From Verrucomicrobiota bacterium (GTDB taxonomy: Bacteria; Verrucomicrobiota; Verrucomicrobiia; Opitutales; Opitutaceae), in contig JAFEGO010000094.1 of the NCBI GenBank assembly GCA_018239845.1, forward strand, positions 51,928-115,927: a DNA stretch of 64,000 nt, read 5' to 3'. The position numbers and the translations under genes were made by a program. Positions within the stretch are counted from its first letter, which is position 1. The number at the start of each line of letters is the position of its first letter. Under the pieces are notes generated by a model, which saw only the letters and a list, made by a program, of their open reading frames with translations, did no database searches and had not been told where the DNA came from. Of the stretch, positions 8,854-21,705 are shown one piece after another.

Positions 8854-10680
8854 GTGGCCACTCTCCCGCAACTTCTCAAATCCACCTTCGGCTACTCCAC
8901 GTTTCGCCCGCTCCAGCGCGAGATCTGCGAGGCTTCGCTCGCGGGCCGCGATGTCTTCGCCTTGCTCCCCACCGGCGGCGGCAAGTCCCTTTGCTTTCAA
9001 CTCCCCGCCCTCGCCCGCCCCGGCCTCACCGTCGTCGTCTCGCCGCTCATCGCCTTGATGAAGGATCAGGTCGACGCCCTGCAGGCCAGCGGTGTCGCCG
9101 CCACGTTTCTCAATTCCACCCTCGGCGAAAAGGAGGCGCGCTCGCGTCTCGCCGGCCTCCACCGCGGTGAGTTCAAGCTCCTCTACGCCGCCCCCGAGCG
9201 CCTCATGCTCGACGGCTGGGTCGAAAACCTGAAGGCGTGGAACGTCACCGCCATCGCCATCGACGAGGCGCACTGCGTCTCCGAGTGGGGCCACGATTTC
9301 CGCCCCGAGTACCGCCAGCTCTCCAAGCTCCGCGCCGCCCTCCCCGGCGTGCCGGTCATGGCCCTCACCGCGACCGCCACCGAGCGCGTGCGCACCGATA
9401 TCATCACCCACCTGCGCCTCAAGGAGCCGGAGATTTTCGTCGCGAGTTTCAACCGCCCCAACCTCACCTACCGCGTCATCCCCAAGGACCAGCCGCAGAA
9501 GCAGATCATCGACTTCATCCGCAAGCGGGAGCACGAGAGCGGCATCATCTACTGCGCGAGCCGCGCCGCCGCCGAGCGTGTCGCCGACTTTCTCGCCGGC
9601 CGCGGCTTCTCCGCCCGCGCCTACCACGCCGGCCTCACCCCCACCGAGCGCGCCAACAACCAGGAGAATTTCCTCCGCGACGACACGCGCATCATCTGCG
9701 CCACGATCGCCTTCGGCATGGGCATCAACAAGCCCAACGTCCGCTGGGTCATCCACCACGATCTCCCCAAAAACATCGAGGGCTACTACCAGGAGACCGG
9801 CCGCGCCGGTCGCGACGGCCTGCCGGGTGACTGTCTCCTGCTTTTCAGCACGGGCGACATCGCGAAGCAGACCCATTTCCTCGACGAGATCACCAACGCG
9901 CAGGAGCAGCAGATCGCCCGCGCCCAGCTCCGCCAGATCGTCCACTACGCCGAGAGCGCCGGCTGCCGCCGCGCCGAGCTGCTCGAGTACTTCGCCGAAA
10001 AATTCCCCCTCGATAACTGCGGTGCCTGCGACAACTGCCTCGAGCCGCGCGAGACGTACGACGGCACGCTCGTCGCGCAAAAATTTCTCTCCTGCATCTA
10101 CCGCATCATGCAGAACAGCCGCTTCAGCGTCGGCATGAACCACATCATCGAGGTCCTCACCGGCGCCGAGACCGAAAAGATCCAGCGCTGGGGCCACGAC
10201 CGTCTCACCACCTACGGCATCGGCCGCGAACTCTCCCGTCCCGCGTGGGCCGCGGTCGGTCGCGAATTGATGCGCCTCGGCTTCGTCGCGGTCGCCGCGA
10301 GCGAATTCGCCACGCTCGAGCTCACCGAGGCCGGCCGCGAATTTCTCCGCACCCGCGCCTCCGTCACGCTCACCAAGCCCCTTGATCTGCCCAAGGCCAA
10401 ACGCGTCGTCCGCCGCGAGGGCGACATCGCATGCGACGAGATCCTCTTCGAGCGCCTGCGCACCCTCCGCAAGCAGCTCGCCGACGAGCGCCACGTCCCC
10501 GCCTACATCGTCTTTGGCGACAACACCCTCCGCGCCATGGCCCGTTATTATCCCGAGACCCTCAACGCCATGGAGGGCATCCCGGGTCTAGGCGAAAAGA
10601 AGCGCGCCGAGTTCGGCGAGATCTTCGCCACCGCCATCGCCGACTACCTCCGGACCAACTCACGCCAGTCGTTTGATTAA
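8854..10680 (+). CDS. recQ: ATP-dependent DNA helicase RecQ
   Basis: 608 residues from the GTG at 8854. An ATG at 8734 is in frame and adds 40 low-complexity residues, but it lies only 7 bp from the divergent GTG start, whereas the GTG matches the usual RecQ beginning (LLKSTFGYSTFRPLQREI). Order: helicase core with Walker A (PTGGGKSLCFQLPAL) and DEAH box (IDEAHCVSEWGHDFR), second RecA-like domain (FGMGINKPNVRWVIH, QETGRAGRDG), four-cysteine zinc site (GCRRAEL then NCGACDNC), RQC winged helix, and a C-terminal HRDC domain (RLRTLRKQLADERHVPAYIV). It unwinds recombination and replication intermediates. The stop codon's last base is the first base of a 29-bp inverted repeat. Confidence 0.95.
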   Translation: MATLPQLLKSTFGYSTFRPLQREICEASLAGRDVFALLPTGGGKSLCFQLPALARPGLTVVVSPLIALMKDQVDALQASGVAATFLNSTLGEKEARSRLAGLHRGEFKLLYAAPERLMLDGWVENLKAWNVTAIAIDEAHCVSEWGHDFRPEYRQLSKLRAALPGVPVMALTATATERVRTDIITHLRLKEPEIFVASFNRPNLTYRVIPKDQPQKQIIDFIRKREHESGIIYCASRAAAERVADFLAGRGFSARAYHAGLTPTERANNQENFLRDDTRIICATIAFGMGINKPNVRWVIHHDLPKNIEGYYQETGRAGRDGLPGDCLLLFSTGDIAKQTHFLDEITNAQEQQIARAQLRQIVHYAESAGCRRAELLEYFAEKFPLDNCGACDNCLEPRETYDGTLVAQKFLSCIYRIMQNSRFSVGMNHIIEVLTGAETEKIQRWGHDRLTTYGIGRELSRPAWAAVGRELMRLGFVAVAASEFATLELTEAGREFLRTRASVTLTKPLDLPKAKRVVRREGDIACDEILFERLRTLRKQLADERHVPAYIVFGDNTLRAMARYYPETLNAMEGIPGLGEKKRAEFGEIFATAIADYLRTNSRQSFD

Positions 10681-10749
10681 ACCACGAAACACACGAAATA
10701 CACGAAAGCAGACCCTCCGACTTTCGTGTATTTCGTGTGTTTCGTGGTT
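10680..10749. repeat. Perfect 29-bp inverted repeat, copy 1 of a dispersed hairpin element
   Basis: The left arm 10680-10708 (begins AACCACGAAACACACG) and right arm 10721-10749 are exact reverse complements around a 12-nt spacer. The left arm starts on the last base of the recQ stop codon. A near-identical copy is at 23697-23770. It may stop transcription between recQ and the helicase gene as a hairpin, but no T-run follows the right arm here. It resembles REP-type mobile palindromes. Confidence 0.9.
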
Positions 10750-10786
10750 CCCTCATCGGTAATTCTCCATTCCCTTGCGGTGATTC

Positions 10787-12766
<1,980 letters not shown>

Positions 12767-12780
12767 CTTCCGTTCCCCAC

Positions 12781-13269
12781 ATGAACAAATTGAAAGAACT
12801 GTGGGGACTGCGCGTTGTCATCGGGATTTTTCTCTCCTTCGGTCTGTTCGTTTATTTGTCCATTTGGTGCCTGATGCACTATCCTCTCTATGTCGTAGCC
12901 GGCATAGCCCTGCTCATCGTGGTCGTGAAAGCGGTCGTGAAAGTCACGCAACCCGCCATTAGGCGGGAAAAAGCGCGAACCGATGGACTGGTTGCCGCAG
13001 CCTTTCAGGAAGCTTACGGGCATCTTGCACCCCCACCCGCACTCAAAGCTTCTTCATCTTACGGCTACCCCGCTTTCGAAGTAATATTTAATTCGAAGGC
13101 AGAGCTAGAGTCTGCCGCTTCAGGAAATGAAGCATTTAAAGCTGCCATAGGGCGGATCTACCAACGCATCGGCTCCGGCAGCTTGGCATTCAACGCCGAC
13201 AAAGCCATTTACTTCACTTATAGCGAGCCTCTCGCCGAACCTGTAGCCAGCCAAGGGGCTCAAGGATGA
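12781..13269 (+). CDS. Small membrane protein of unknown function
   Basis: 162 residues, not recognised. Two hydrophobic helices (~10-32, VVIGIFLSFGLFVYLSIWCL; ~36-55, LYVVAGIALLIVVVKAVVKV) precede a soluble domain of ~105 residues containing SYGYPAFEVIFNSKAEL and AAIGRIYQRIGSGSLAF. It is noticeably less GC-rich than its neighbours, particularly around 13080-13150, which may hint at recent acquisition. The stop overlaps the next ATG (ATGA, 13266-13269), so it is coupled to the hydrolase gene and may help in the same process. No catalytic motif was seen. Confidence 0.7.
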   Translation: MNKLKELWGLRVVIGIFLSFGLFVYLSIWCLMHYPLYVVAGIALLIVVVKAVVKVTQPAIRREKARTDGLVAAAFQEAYGHLAPPPALKASSSYGYPAFEVIFNSKAELESAASGNEAFKAAIGRIYQRIGSGSLAFNADKAIYFTYSEPLAEPVASQGAQG

Positions 13270-14141
13270 AACTCTCTCGCCCCATCCGAAGGGGCATCGC
13301 AGTTCTCGTGTTGGGGTTTGTTGGATTCGCCGGCGTCTCTGTGTTCTTCGCGTGGCGTTTCACCACTCCACCGCGCCGCGCGGTGGAGGCTCCTTCGCCC
13401 GGCTATCTTTCCAGCTACGAGTCCGTCACCTTCCCCGCCCGCGACGGCATCCCGCTTTCCGGCTGGTTCGTCCCCTGCCCCGGCTCGACCTCCGCCGTCG
13501 TCCTGCTGCATGGCAACGGCTCGTCTCGCGCACAGATGCTGGCCCGCGCGAGGTTTTTCCACGCGCGCGGTTTTGCCGTCCTGCTGTACGATGCCCGCGG
13601 CCAGGGCCAGAGCGGCGGTAACCTCGTTTCCTTCGGCTGGTACGAGACGCGCGACCTGCTCGGCGCGCTCGACTGGCTTCGCGCCCGCGGCTTTTCCTCG
13701 CTCGGCTGCGACGGCGTTTCGCAGGGCGGCGCCACTATCGCCCTCGCCGCCGCGGACCTGCACGGGCTCCGCTGGGCCATTCTGGAAAGCACCTACCCCA
13801 CGCTGACCGATGCCATCGACTGCCGCTTCCGCCACAAGGTCCATGTGCCCGGCTGGCTCGCCGCCTGCCTCATGGTGCCCATCGCCGAACTCCGACTGGG
13901 CGTAAACATCCGCGACATCAGCCCGCGCGACACCATCGCTAAACTCTCCTGCCCCGTCCTCATCATGAGTGGCGAGCGCGACGAACACACCCCACTCGCC
14001 CATGCCCGCGAGGTTTTTGACCGCGCGCCTGAGCCCAAATTCTGGCATGCCGTCCCCGGCGCCGCCCATATTGATCTCTACAGTTTCGATCCGGCGGCTT
14101 ACGAAAGACAGCTCGACGCTTTCCTTGCCACCGTACGCTGA
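13266..14141 (+). CDS. Alpha/beta hydrolase, membrane-anchored
   Basis: 291 residues. An N-terminal hydrophobic helix (GIAVLVLGFVGFAGVSVFFAW) is probably an uncleaved anchor, placing the enzyme outside the cytoplasm. The alpha/beta-hydrolase core has an oxyanion loop (LLHGNGSSR), the strand motif YDARGQGQSGG, a nucleophile elbow GVSQGG with Ser, an acid in MSGERDEHTP, and the catalytic His in PGAAHIDLY. This is the BAAT/YqkD or BEM46-like group of esterases; the substrate cannot be told from sequence. Translationally coupled to the upstream small membrane protein. Confidence 0.85.
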   Translation: MKLSRPIRRGIAVLVLGFVGFAGVSVFFAWRFTTPPRRAVEAPSPGYLSSYESVTFPARDGIPLSGWFVPCPGSTSAVVLLHGNGSSRAQMLARARFFHARGFAVLLYDARGQGQSGGNLVSFGWYETRDLLGALDWLRARGFSSLGCDGVSQGGATIALAAADLHGLRWAILESTYPTLTDAIDCRFRHKVHVPGWLAACLMVPIAELRLGVNIRDISPRDTIAKLSCPVLIMSGERDEHTPLAHAREVFDRAPEPKFWHAVPGAAHIDLYSFDPAAYERQLDAFLATVR

Positions 14142-14149
14142 CCGCACGC

Positions 14150-15049
14150 TTACCCGCGCCGGTCGAGCAGCCAAAGGATCGTCCAGGCCGCGGCGATCTG
14201 CGTCGTGGGGTCCTTGTCGTCGAGCAGCGGCGTGACTTTCGCCACATCGGCTGTGCTGAAGCGCCGCATCAGCGTCTGGCAGGCCTCGAAGCGGATCGCC
14301 GGCGTGCCCGTGATCAGCAGTTTTTCCAGCTTGTCCTGCCACTCGGCCAGGCGCGAGCGGTCGGCGCGCAACGCCACGGCCGCGCTCAGGACGTAGGGAT
14401 AGGCCACCGAGTCCTCGGGCTCCTTCTCCAGCGCGCGGACCAGCGCCTGCCGTGCCGACACGTCAAAGGGTTCCAGGCAGCGCAGGGCGTAGGCCGCGTG
14501 CTGCCGCGCGGACGCATCCGGCGAGGCCAGGGCCTTGGTCAGGCCGGCCATGCTGCCTGTTTCGCTCACGCCCTGCAGCACCCACTGCGCCGCGATCACA
14601 TCCTCCTCCGGTCCGGCTGCGGCGCGCGCCCGCAGGGCCTCGCGCACCTTGCCCTTGACCCGGTGGTTGAGCCGCCCGAGGGCCTCCATCGCCTGCAATT
14701 GGTCCGCCGCACGCGGATTCAGGATCACACCCTCGATCCGCTCGATCCATTGCATGCGCTCGTAGGGGCTGCTCGTGGTGTTGGCGAGGATGCGCCAGAT
14801 GCCGACGCGATAAACGCTCGCCTCGTTGCCCGCCCGCTCGCGCATGAGCTGGTCGCGCACAGCGCGGCCTTCGCCGGTGGCCACCAGGGCGTCCATCGCG
14901 TCCACGCGCACCGACGACTGGTTGGTATCCACAATATGATGCAGCATCGCCCGGGCGCGCTTCGCCAGCGCCGCGTCGGCCGCATCATCGGCCCGCAGTC
15001 CCGCCGCCAGCGTCAAGGCGGCCACCATCGCGATCTTCCACCATTGCAT
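14150..15049 (-). CDS. Secreted HEAT-repeat-like protein
   Basis: 299 residues with a signal peptide (MQWWKIAMVAALTLAAGLRA). The rest is helical and Ala/Leu-rich, with repeated HEAT-type pairs such as AIRFEACQTLMRRFS, ASARQHAAYALRCLE and TQIAAAWTILWLL. It is therefore probably a periplasmic alpha-solenoid that binds other proteins. No enzymatic motif is visible. It converges tail-to-tail with the hydrolase gene, with only 8 bp between stops, so there is almost no room for a terminator. The next gene, yebC, is divergent. Confidence 0.75.
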   Translation of the reverse strand: MQWWKIAMVAALTLAAGLRADDAADAALAKRARAMLHHIVDTNQSSVRVDAMDALVATGEGRAVRDQLMRERAGNEASVYRVGIWRILANTTSSPYERMQWIERIEGVILNPRAADQLQAMEALGRLNHRVKGKVREALRARAAAGPEEDVIAAQWVLQGVSETGSMAGLTKALASPDASARQHAAYALRCLEPFDVSARQALVRALEKEPEDSVAYPYVLSAAVALRADRSRLAEWQDKLEKLLITGTPAIRFEACQTLMRRFSTADVAKVTPLLDDKDPTTQIAAAWTILWLLDRRG

Positions 15050-15258
15050 GCCCTTCGACTATCGGGTTGCCCGGTTCCAATTCAATTCCGGAAACCCCGC
15101 AGCCTTATATTGCCACTGACTTTCGACGCGCCTCCCGCTGCGCCACGGCCCAGCGCGGTGGAAGTTTTTCCGATCCGCTCCGATTTTAAAGGGAGCTTCG
15201 TTTCCGGTATTGCCTGCCTACTCTCCCGACCTTACCAAACTCTCCTACACTATTACTT

Positions 15259-15990
15259 ATGGGACGTCAGTGGCTCCACGCTAAACGCGCTATCGTCAAC
15301 CTGAAGAAGGGTCAGGTTGTCGGGAAACTTGTTAAGGAAATCACCGTCGCGGCCAAGCTCGGCGGTCCCGACCCCGAGGGCAACGCCCGGCTCTTCGCCG
15401 TGCTCGAAAAGGCCAAGAAGGCCAGCGTCACCCGCGACGCCATCGAGCGCGCCATCGCCAAGGGCGCCGGCACCGGGGGCGACAAGACCTCCCTCGAGCA
15501 TATCGTCTTCGAGGGCTACGCCCCGCACAAGGTGCCCGTCATCGTCGAGGTGTACACCGACAACCACCAGCGCACCGCGCCCGAGATGCGCGTGCTCTTC
15601 AAGAAGGGCGTCCTCGGCACCACCGGCAGCAACAAGTTCCTCTTCGAACACGTCGGCCTCGTCGAGGCCCACCACGCCGACGCCAAGGCCGACCTCGAGG
15701 CCGCCGCCATCGAGGCGGGCGCCAATGACTTCGAGCCCCTCACCCACGCGCAGAACGACGACATCCCCGAGGGCCACACCGGCGCGCGCTTCATCACCGA
15801 CCGCACCGCCGTCCACGCCGTCTCCTCCTGGCTCAAGCAAAACGGCTGGGCCGTGATCACCGCCGAAATCGGCTACCTCGCGAAGACCTATCCGGAGCTC
15901 GACGACACCGCGCGCGCCGAGGTCGGCGAATTCCTGCAGGAGCTCGAGGACCACGACGACGTCCAGCGCGTCTGGGCCGCGGTGAAGTAA
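15259..15990 (+). CDS. yebC: YebC/PmpR family protein (TACO1-like)
   Basis: 243 residues, close to the family length of ~245. The N-terminus is GRQWLHAKRAIVNLKKGQ, a variant of the usual AGHSKW(A/K)NIK start, followed by the helical segment TRDAIERAIAKGAG and the three-domain YebC fold (FEGYAPHKVPVIVEVYTDN, FKKGVLGTTGSNKFLFEH). The family was long annotated as a transcriptional regulator; recent work links it to translation of difficult sequences such as proline stretches. Monocistronic or followed within 6 bp by the MbfA-like gene. Confidence 0.93.
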   Translation: MGRQWLHAKRAIVNLKKGQVVGKLVKEITVAAKLGGPDPEGNARLFAVLEKAKKASVTRDAIERAIAKGAGTGGDKTSLEHIVFEGYAPHKVPVIVEVYTDNHQRTAPEMRVLFKKGVLGTTGSNKFLFEHVGLVEAHHADAKADLEAAAIEAGANDFEPLTHAQNDDIPEGHTGARFITDRTAVHAVSSWLKQNGWAVITAEIGYLAKTYPELDDTARAEVGEFLQELEDHDDVQRVWAAVK

Positions 15991-15996
15991 CCCGCC

Positions 15997-16950
15997 ATGC
16001 ATTTCCGCGAGCTCAACGAGGCCCAGTTGCTCGCCCTCGCCATCACGGCCGAGGAAGAGGATGGCCGCATCTACCACGACTTCGCCGAGTCGCTGCGGAA
16101 GGATTATCCCGCCTCCGCCGATCTCTTCGTGCGCATGGCCGAGGAGGAGTCGGGCCACCGCCACCGCCTGATCGACCTCTACCGCCAGCGCTTCGGCGAC
16201 CACATCCCCCTCATCCGCCGGCAGGACGTGAAAGGCTTCCTCGTCCGCCGCCCCAGCTGGCTCGGCCGCACCCTGCGCCCCGAGAAGGCCCGCGCCGAAG
16301 CCGCGCTGATGGAGATCGCCGCGCACAATTTCTACCTCGCCGCCGCCCAGCGCGCCACCGACGCCTCCGTGCGCCAGCTCCTCGGCGACCTCGCGGAGGA
16401 GGAGCGCAAGCACGAGCACGCCGCCGAACAGATCAACGAGGCCCAGGCCGCCTCCGGCGCCGTCGAGCACGAGAGCGAGACCGCGCGGCGCATCTTCGTC
16501 CTGCGCTTCGTGCAGCCCGGCCTCGCCGGCCTGATGGATGGCTCCGTCTCCACCCTCGCCCCGCTCTTCGCCGCCGCCTTTGCCACGAGCAGCACCACCG
16601 ACACGTTCAAGGTCGGCCTCGCCGCCTCGGTCGGCGCGGGCATCAGCATGGGCTTCGCCGAGGCGCTGTCCGACGACGGCAAGCTCAGCGGCCGCGGCGC
16701 CCCGGCGCTGCGCGGCGTCGTCTGCGGCCTGATGACGACCCTCGGCGGCATCGGCCACACGCTCCCCTACCTGATCGGCAATTTTCATCTGGCGACCGGC
16801 ATCGCCATCGGCGTCGTGGTGGCCGAGCTGGCCGCGATCTCCTGGATCCGCTGGCGCTACATGGACACCCGGCTCCTCGCCGCGACCTTCCAAGTCGTGG
16901 TCGGCGGCGTCCTCGTCTTCCTCGCTGGCTGGCTGATCGGCGCGGGTTAG
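15997..16950 (+). CDS. MbfA-like protein: ferritin-like domain plus VIT1/CCC1 membrane domain
   Basis: 317 residues. Residues 1-~150 form a rubrerythrin-like diiron domain with the expected E/H ligands ([60 protein letters not shown]). Residues ~165-317 are a VIT1/CCC1 transporter domain with [37 protein letters not shown], then three further helices. MbfA in Bradyrhizobium and Agrobacterium exports iron and protects against peroxide, with the ferritin domain sensing or oxidising iron. Start ATG 15997, 6 bp after the yebC stop. Confidence 0.88.
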   Translation: MHFRELNEAQLLALAITAEEEDGRIYHDFAESLRKDYPASADLFVRMAEEESGHRHRLIDLYRQRFGDHIPLIRRQDVKGFLVRRPSWLGRTLRPEKARAEAALMEIAAHNFYLAAAQRATDASVRQLLGDLAEEERKHEHAAEQINEAQAASGAVEHESETARRIFVLRFVQPGLAGLMDGSVSTLAPLFAAAFATSSTTDTFKVGLAASVGAGISMGFAEALSDDGKLSGRGAPALRGVVCGLMTTLGGIGHTLPYLIGNFHLATGIAIGVVVAELAAISWIRWRYMDTRLLAATFQVVVGGVLVFLAGWLIGAG

Positions 16951-16957
16951 GAAAATC

Positions 16958-17051
16958 TCTCGCGACGCTCGCGACGAACGCGACGTCAGACTACGTCAGA
17001 TTCGCGATCAAGGTGCCTTGTAACGTCGCGCCCTTCGCGAGCGTCGCGAGA
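16958..17051. repeat. Interrupted inverted repeat, family 2 (29-nt arms)
   Basis: Arms 16958-16986 and 17023-17051. The outer 17 bp (TCTCGCGACGCTCGCGA and its complement) pair perfectly, followed by a 4-nt mismatch and 8 more paired bases (CGCGACGT). The spacer is 36 nt. It sits directly after the MbfA-like stop and could form a very stable hairpin, but no clear T-run follows. Confidence 0.85.
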
Positions 17052-17122
17052 CCCTGCCAAAGCCGAGTCGCAGCCCTCTTATCCGCGAGCCGGCTCTGCC
17101 GACGGAGACCACGGCCAGCTCG

Positions 17123-17191
17123 GAGTGGCTGCGGCGTCCCCGCCGCAGATCCGATCCTCCGATCCCTGCGGCGAGGACGCCGCAGCCACTC
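17123..17191. repeat. 26-bp inverted repeat with one mismatch, family 3
   Basis: Arms 17123-17148 (GAGTGGCTGCGGCGTCCC start) and 17166-17191 pair with a single mismatch around a 17-nt spacer. It lies a few bases beyond the dioxygenase stop (17198, minus strand), so it would fold as a hairpin at the 3' end of that transcript and may terminate or protect it. It is unrelated in sequence to the neighbouring repeat at 16958. Confidence 0.85.
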
Positions 17192-17197
17192 AATCTC

Positions 17198-18037
17198 TCA
17201 CCCGCGCGCCGGCTCGGCCATCGTCTCGCGCGCCTGCCTTGAGAGTTCGGCGAGGTGGCCGTCGTTGGCCATCACCTGCTCGAGGTGGCGCATGCGCTGC
17301 GGGCCCGCGGTATTCATCATGATGTCGCCGTACGCGCGCGTCACCCAGAAGCGCGAGACGCCATTCAGGTAGTCGCGCAAATCCTGGATCTTCTCCTGCG
17401 GGTAGCGCTGGCAGAGGTTCATCGTGAACATGCGCCGCCAGCCGCTGCCGCCGAAGGCCGCGTGCTTGGTGTTGTGGTTGAACACGAGGATGTCGCCGGG
17501 CTTCGTTTCCAGCGCCATGCAGGGCACATCGCGCCCGTGGAGGCCCCAGTTGGCCTCGCACTTGTAGATCTGGTCGTTGACCGCGCCGGCGAACTTGTCG
17601 CCGTCCTTGTGGCTGCCGGGAATCACGCGCAGGCAGCCGGTGTCGCGGGTCAGCGGATCGAGGTAGAAGGCGATCTTGATGTGCAGGATGTCCTTGGACC
17701 AGCCGTCGGAGTGCCAGCCCGTGTCGCCGGCGTAGTAGTTGCCGTCGCTCGGCATGAAATTGAAGTCGTCGCCCAGCAGCGACGACGCCAGACCGTGGAT
17801 ACGGGGATCATCCAGCAGGCCCGAAAGCATTTCGCTCTGGTCGATGAACGGCACGATGCACGAGCGCTGCTTGCCCTCGTGGGGCTTGCCGTGGTGGCCG
17901 CCGCCGCGCTTGGCAAAGATGGCCTCGAACTCGCGGATGATCTCATCGATCCGATCCTTCATCAGACCCGGAAACGCGAGGAATCCAAAGGTGTTGAAAT
18001 ACGAAACCTGCTGCGGGGTGAGCGTGCCGTCGGCCAT
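17198..18037 (-). CDS. Phytanoyl-CoA dioxygenase (PhyH) family protein
   Basis: 279 residues from the ATG at 18037 (MADGTLTPQQVSYFNTFGFL); an in-frame ATG at 18091 gives an unlikely extension. The start is the usual PhyH opening, where a flexible helix precedes the Fe(II)/2-oxoglutarate jelly roll. The metal ligands are visible as GWHSDGW (His and Asp) and the distal His in LVFNHNTKHAAFGG, with the 2-oxoglutarate Arg probably in WRRMFTMNLCQRYP. RVIPGSHKDGD is a classic PhyH loop. It hydroxylates a small molecule that cannot be identified here; no biosynthetic partners are adjacent. Confidence 0.88.
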   Translation of the reverse strand: MADGTLTPQQVSYFNTFGFLAFPGLMKDRIDEIIREFEAIFAKRGGGHHGKPHEGKQRSCIVPFIDQSEMLSGLLDDPRIHGLASSLLGDDFNFMPSDGNYYAGDTGWHSDGWSKDILHIKIAFYLDPLTRDTGCLRVIPGSHKDGDKFAGAVNDQIYKCEANWGLHGRDVPCMALETKPGDILVFNHNTKHAAFGGSGWRRMFTMNLCQRYPQEKIQDLRDYLNGVSRFWVTRAYGDIMMNTAGPQRMRHLEQVMANDGHLAELSRQARETMAEPARG

Positions 18038-18119
18038 GGGGGTATGGGGTTGCTGGTACGCATCGCACACCCGCCCCACAACCGTCAACACCGCGCCGCG
18101 ACTTGCCTCGAACCACGAT

Positions 18120-18125
18120 TATACT
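18120..18125 (+). promoter_or_regulatory. Probable -10 element of the toxin-antitoxin operon
   Basis: TATACT, one base from the consensus, ends 11 bp before the antitoxin ATG at 18137. If used, transcription would begin only about 5 nt before the start codon, giving a nearly leaderless message. No good -35 was found at the right spacing. Confidence 0.4.
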
Positions 18126-18136
18126 AAGGTGCCGAC

Positions 18137-18355
18137 ATGAGCACGACCGAGATCATCGCCCAATTGCCACAGCTGACTGCGGTGGAACGCGATGCGATCC
18201 GCGCTCAGCTCGACGCCTTGGAATCAGCCCTCCCGGTGTCGGCGGAGGAAAAGCGCCTGATCGACGCGCGGGTGGCCGCCTACCGCCAGAATCCCGGGGC
18301 CACGGTCTCATGGGCCGTCGCAGAGGACGAAATTCGCAAGCAGGCCGGGCTGTGA
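18137..18355 (+). CDS. Antitoxin, putative addiction-module component family
   Basis: 72 residues. It matches the short 'addiction module component' family (TIGR02574-like): an N-terminal helix (EIIAQLPQLTAVERDAIRAQL), a middle stretch (LPVSAEEKRLIDARVAAYRQNP) and the C-terminal WAVAEDEIRK signature. These small acidic proteins are encoded immediately before RelE/ParE-fold toxins and neutralise them by direct binding. The stop overlaps the GTG start of the toxin gene (18352-18355). Confidence 0.88.
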   Translation: MSTTEIIAQLPQLTAVERDAIRAQLDALESALPVSAEEKRLIDARVAAYRQNPGATVSWAVAEDEIRKQAGL

Positions 18356-18657
18356 ATCCAAACCTGGTCCTGACCCGCGAAGCGCGGGCAGACATCGCGG
18401 AAGCAACCCTTTGGTATCGGGAGCGCAGCATACAGGCCTCGGAGGATTTCCTGCATGCGATCACCGCGGCCTTCGTCCGCATAACCAGTCAACCGACGGC
18501 GCAGGTGGTCGTTGATCCCGGCACTGGCGCACGTCGAGCCCTGCTGAGAAAATTTCCGCACCGTGTGCTCTACCTGATCGATGGCGAGAGGATCGTGGTT
18601 TTCGCCGTGGTGCATCATCGGCGCGACGAGCCGGCTTGGCGCGACCGCCTGAAGTAA
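18352..18657 (+). CDS. RelE/ParE superfamily toxin
   Basis: 101 residues starting at the GTG of 18352 (GTGA overlap with the antitoxin stop). The start is chosen by the overlap and because the family opens with LVLTREARADIAEATLWYRE. Family features follow: a long helical hairpin (SIQASEDFLHAITAAFVRI), a core beta strand with RRALLRKFPHRVLYLIDGERIVVFAVVHHRRDEPAWRDRL. The FPH(R)VLY and HHRRDEPAWRDR motifs point to the ParE/RelE group commonly paired with this antitoxin. Whether it cleaves mRNA or poisons gyrase cannot be decided from sequence. Confidence 0.88.
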   Translation: MNPNLVLTREARADIAEATLWYRERSIQASEDFLHAITAAFVRITSQPTAQVVVDPGTGARRALLRKFPHRVLYLIDGERIVVFAVVHHRRDEPAWRDRLK

Positions 18658-18668
18658 GCGAGAGCTGC

Positions 18669-21536
<2,868 letters not shown>

Positions 21537-21570
21537 GGCGAAAACCGTCACCATTATGGGATTCCCCATT

Positions 21571-21598
21571 TTGGCAAAGCCCGAACTGCAAATATCAT
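21571..21598 (+). promoter_or_regulatory. Probable sigma-70-type promoter of the DUF1302 cluster
   Basis: TTGGCA (21571-21576) and TATCAT (21593-21598) are each one base from consensus and are separated by 16 bp. The position, about 100 bp before the DUF1302 start and just upstream of the divergent uvrA start, suits a promoter for the envelope cluster. Confidence 0.5.
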
Positions 21599-21705
21599 GC
21601 GATCTTTTGCCCGGTGGTTTCCCCTCAGTTCGTTCTTGAACCGTCCGGGCCGCCGTCGATTCTTCCCCTCCAGAAACCCAGCAACCGCTCCAGCCCCCCA
21701 CGTTT

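Noticed and set aside
18103..18351. Upstream extension of the toxin frame beginning before the antitoxin
   Set aside because: The extra residues are the antitoxin gene read in another frame; the GTG at 18352 gives the normal toxin length.
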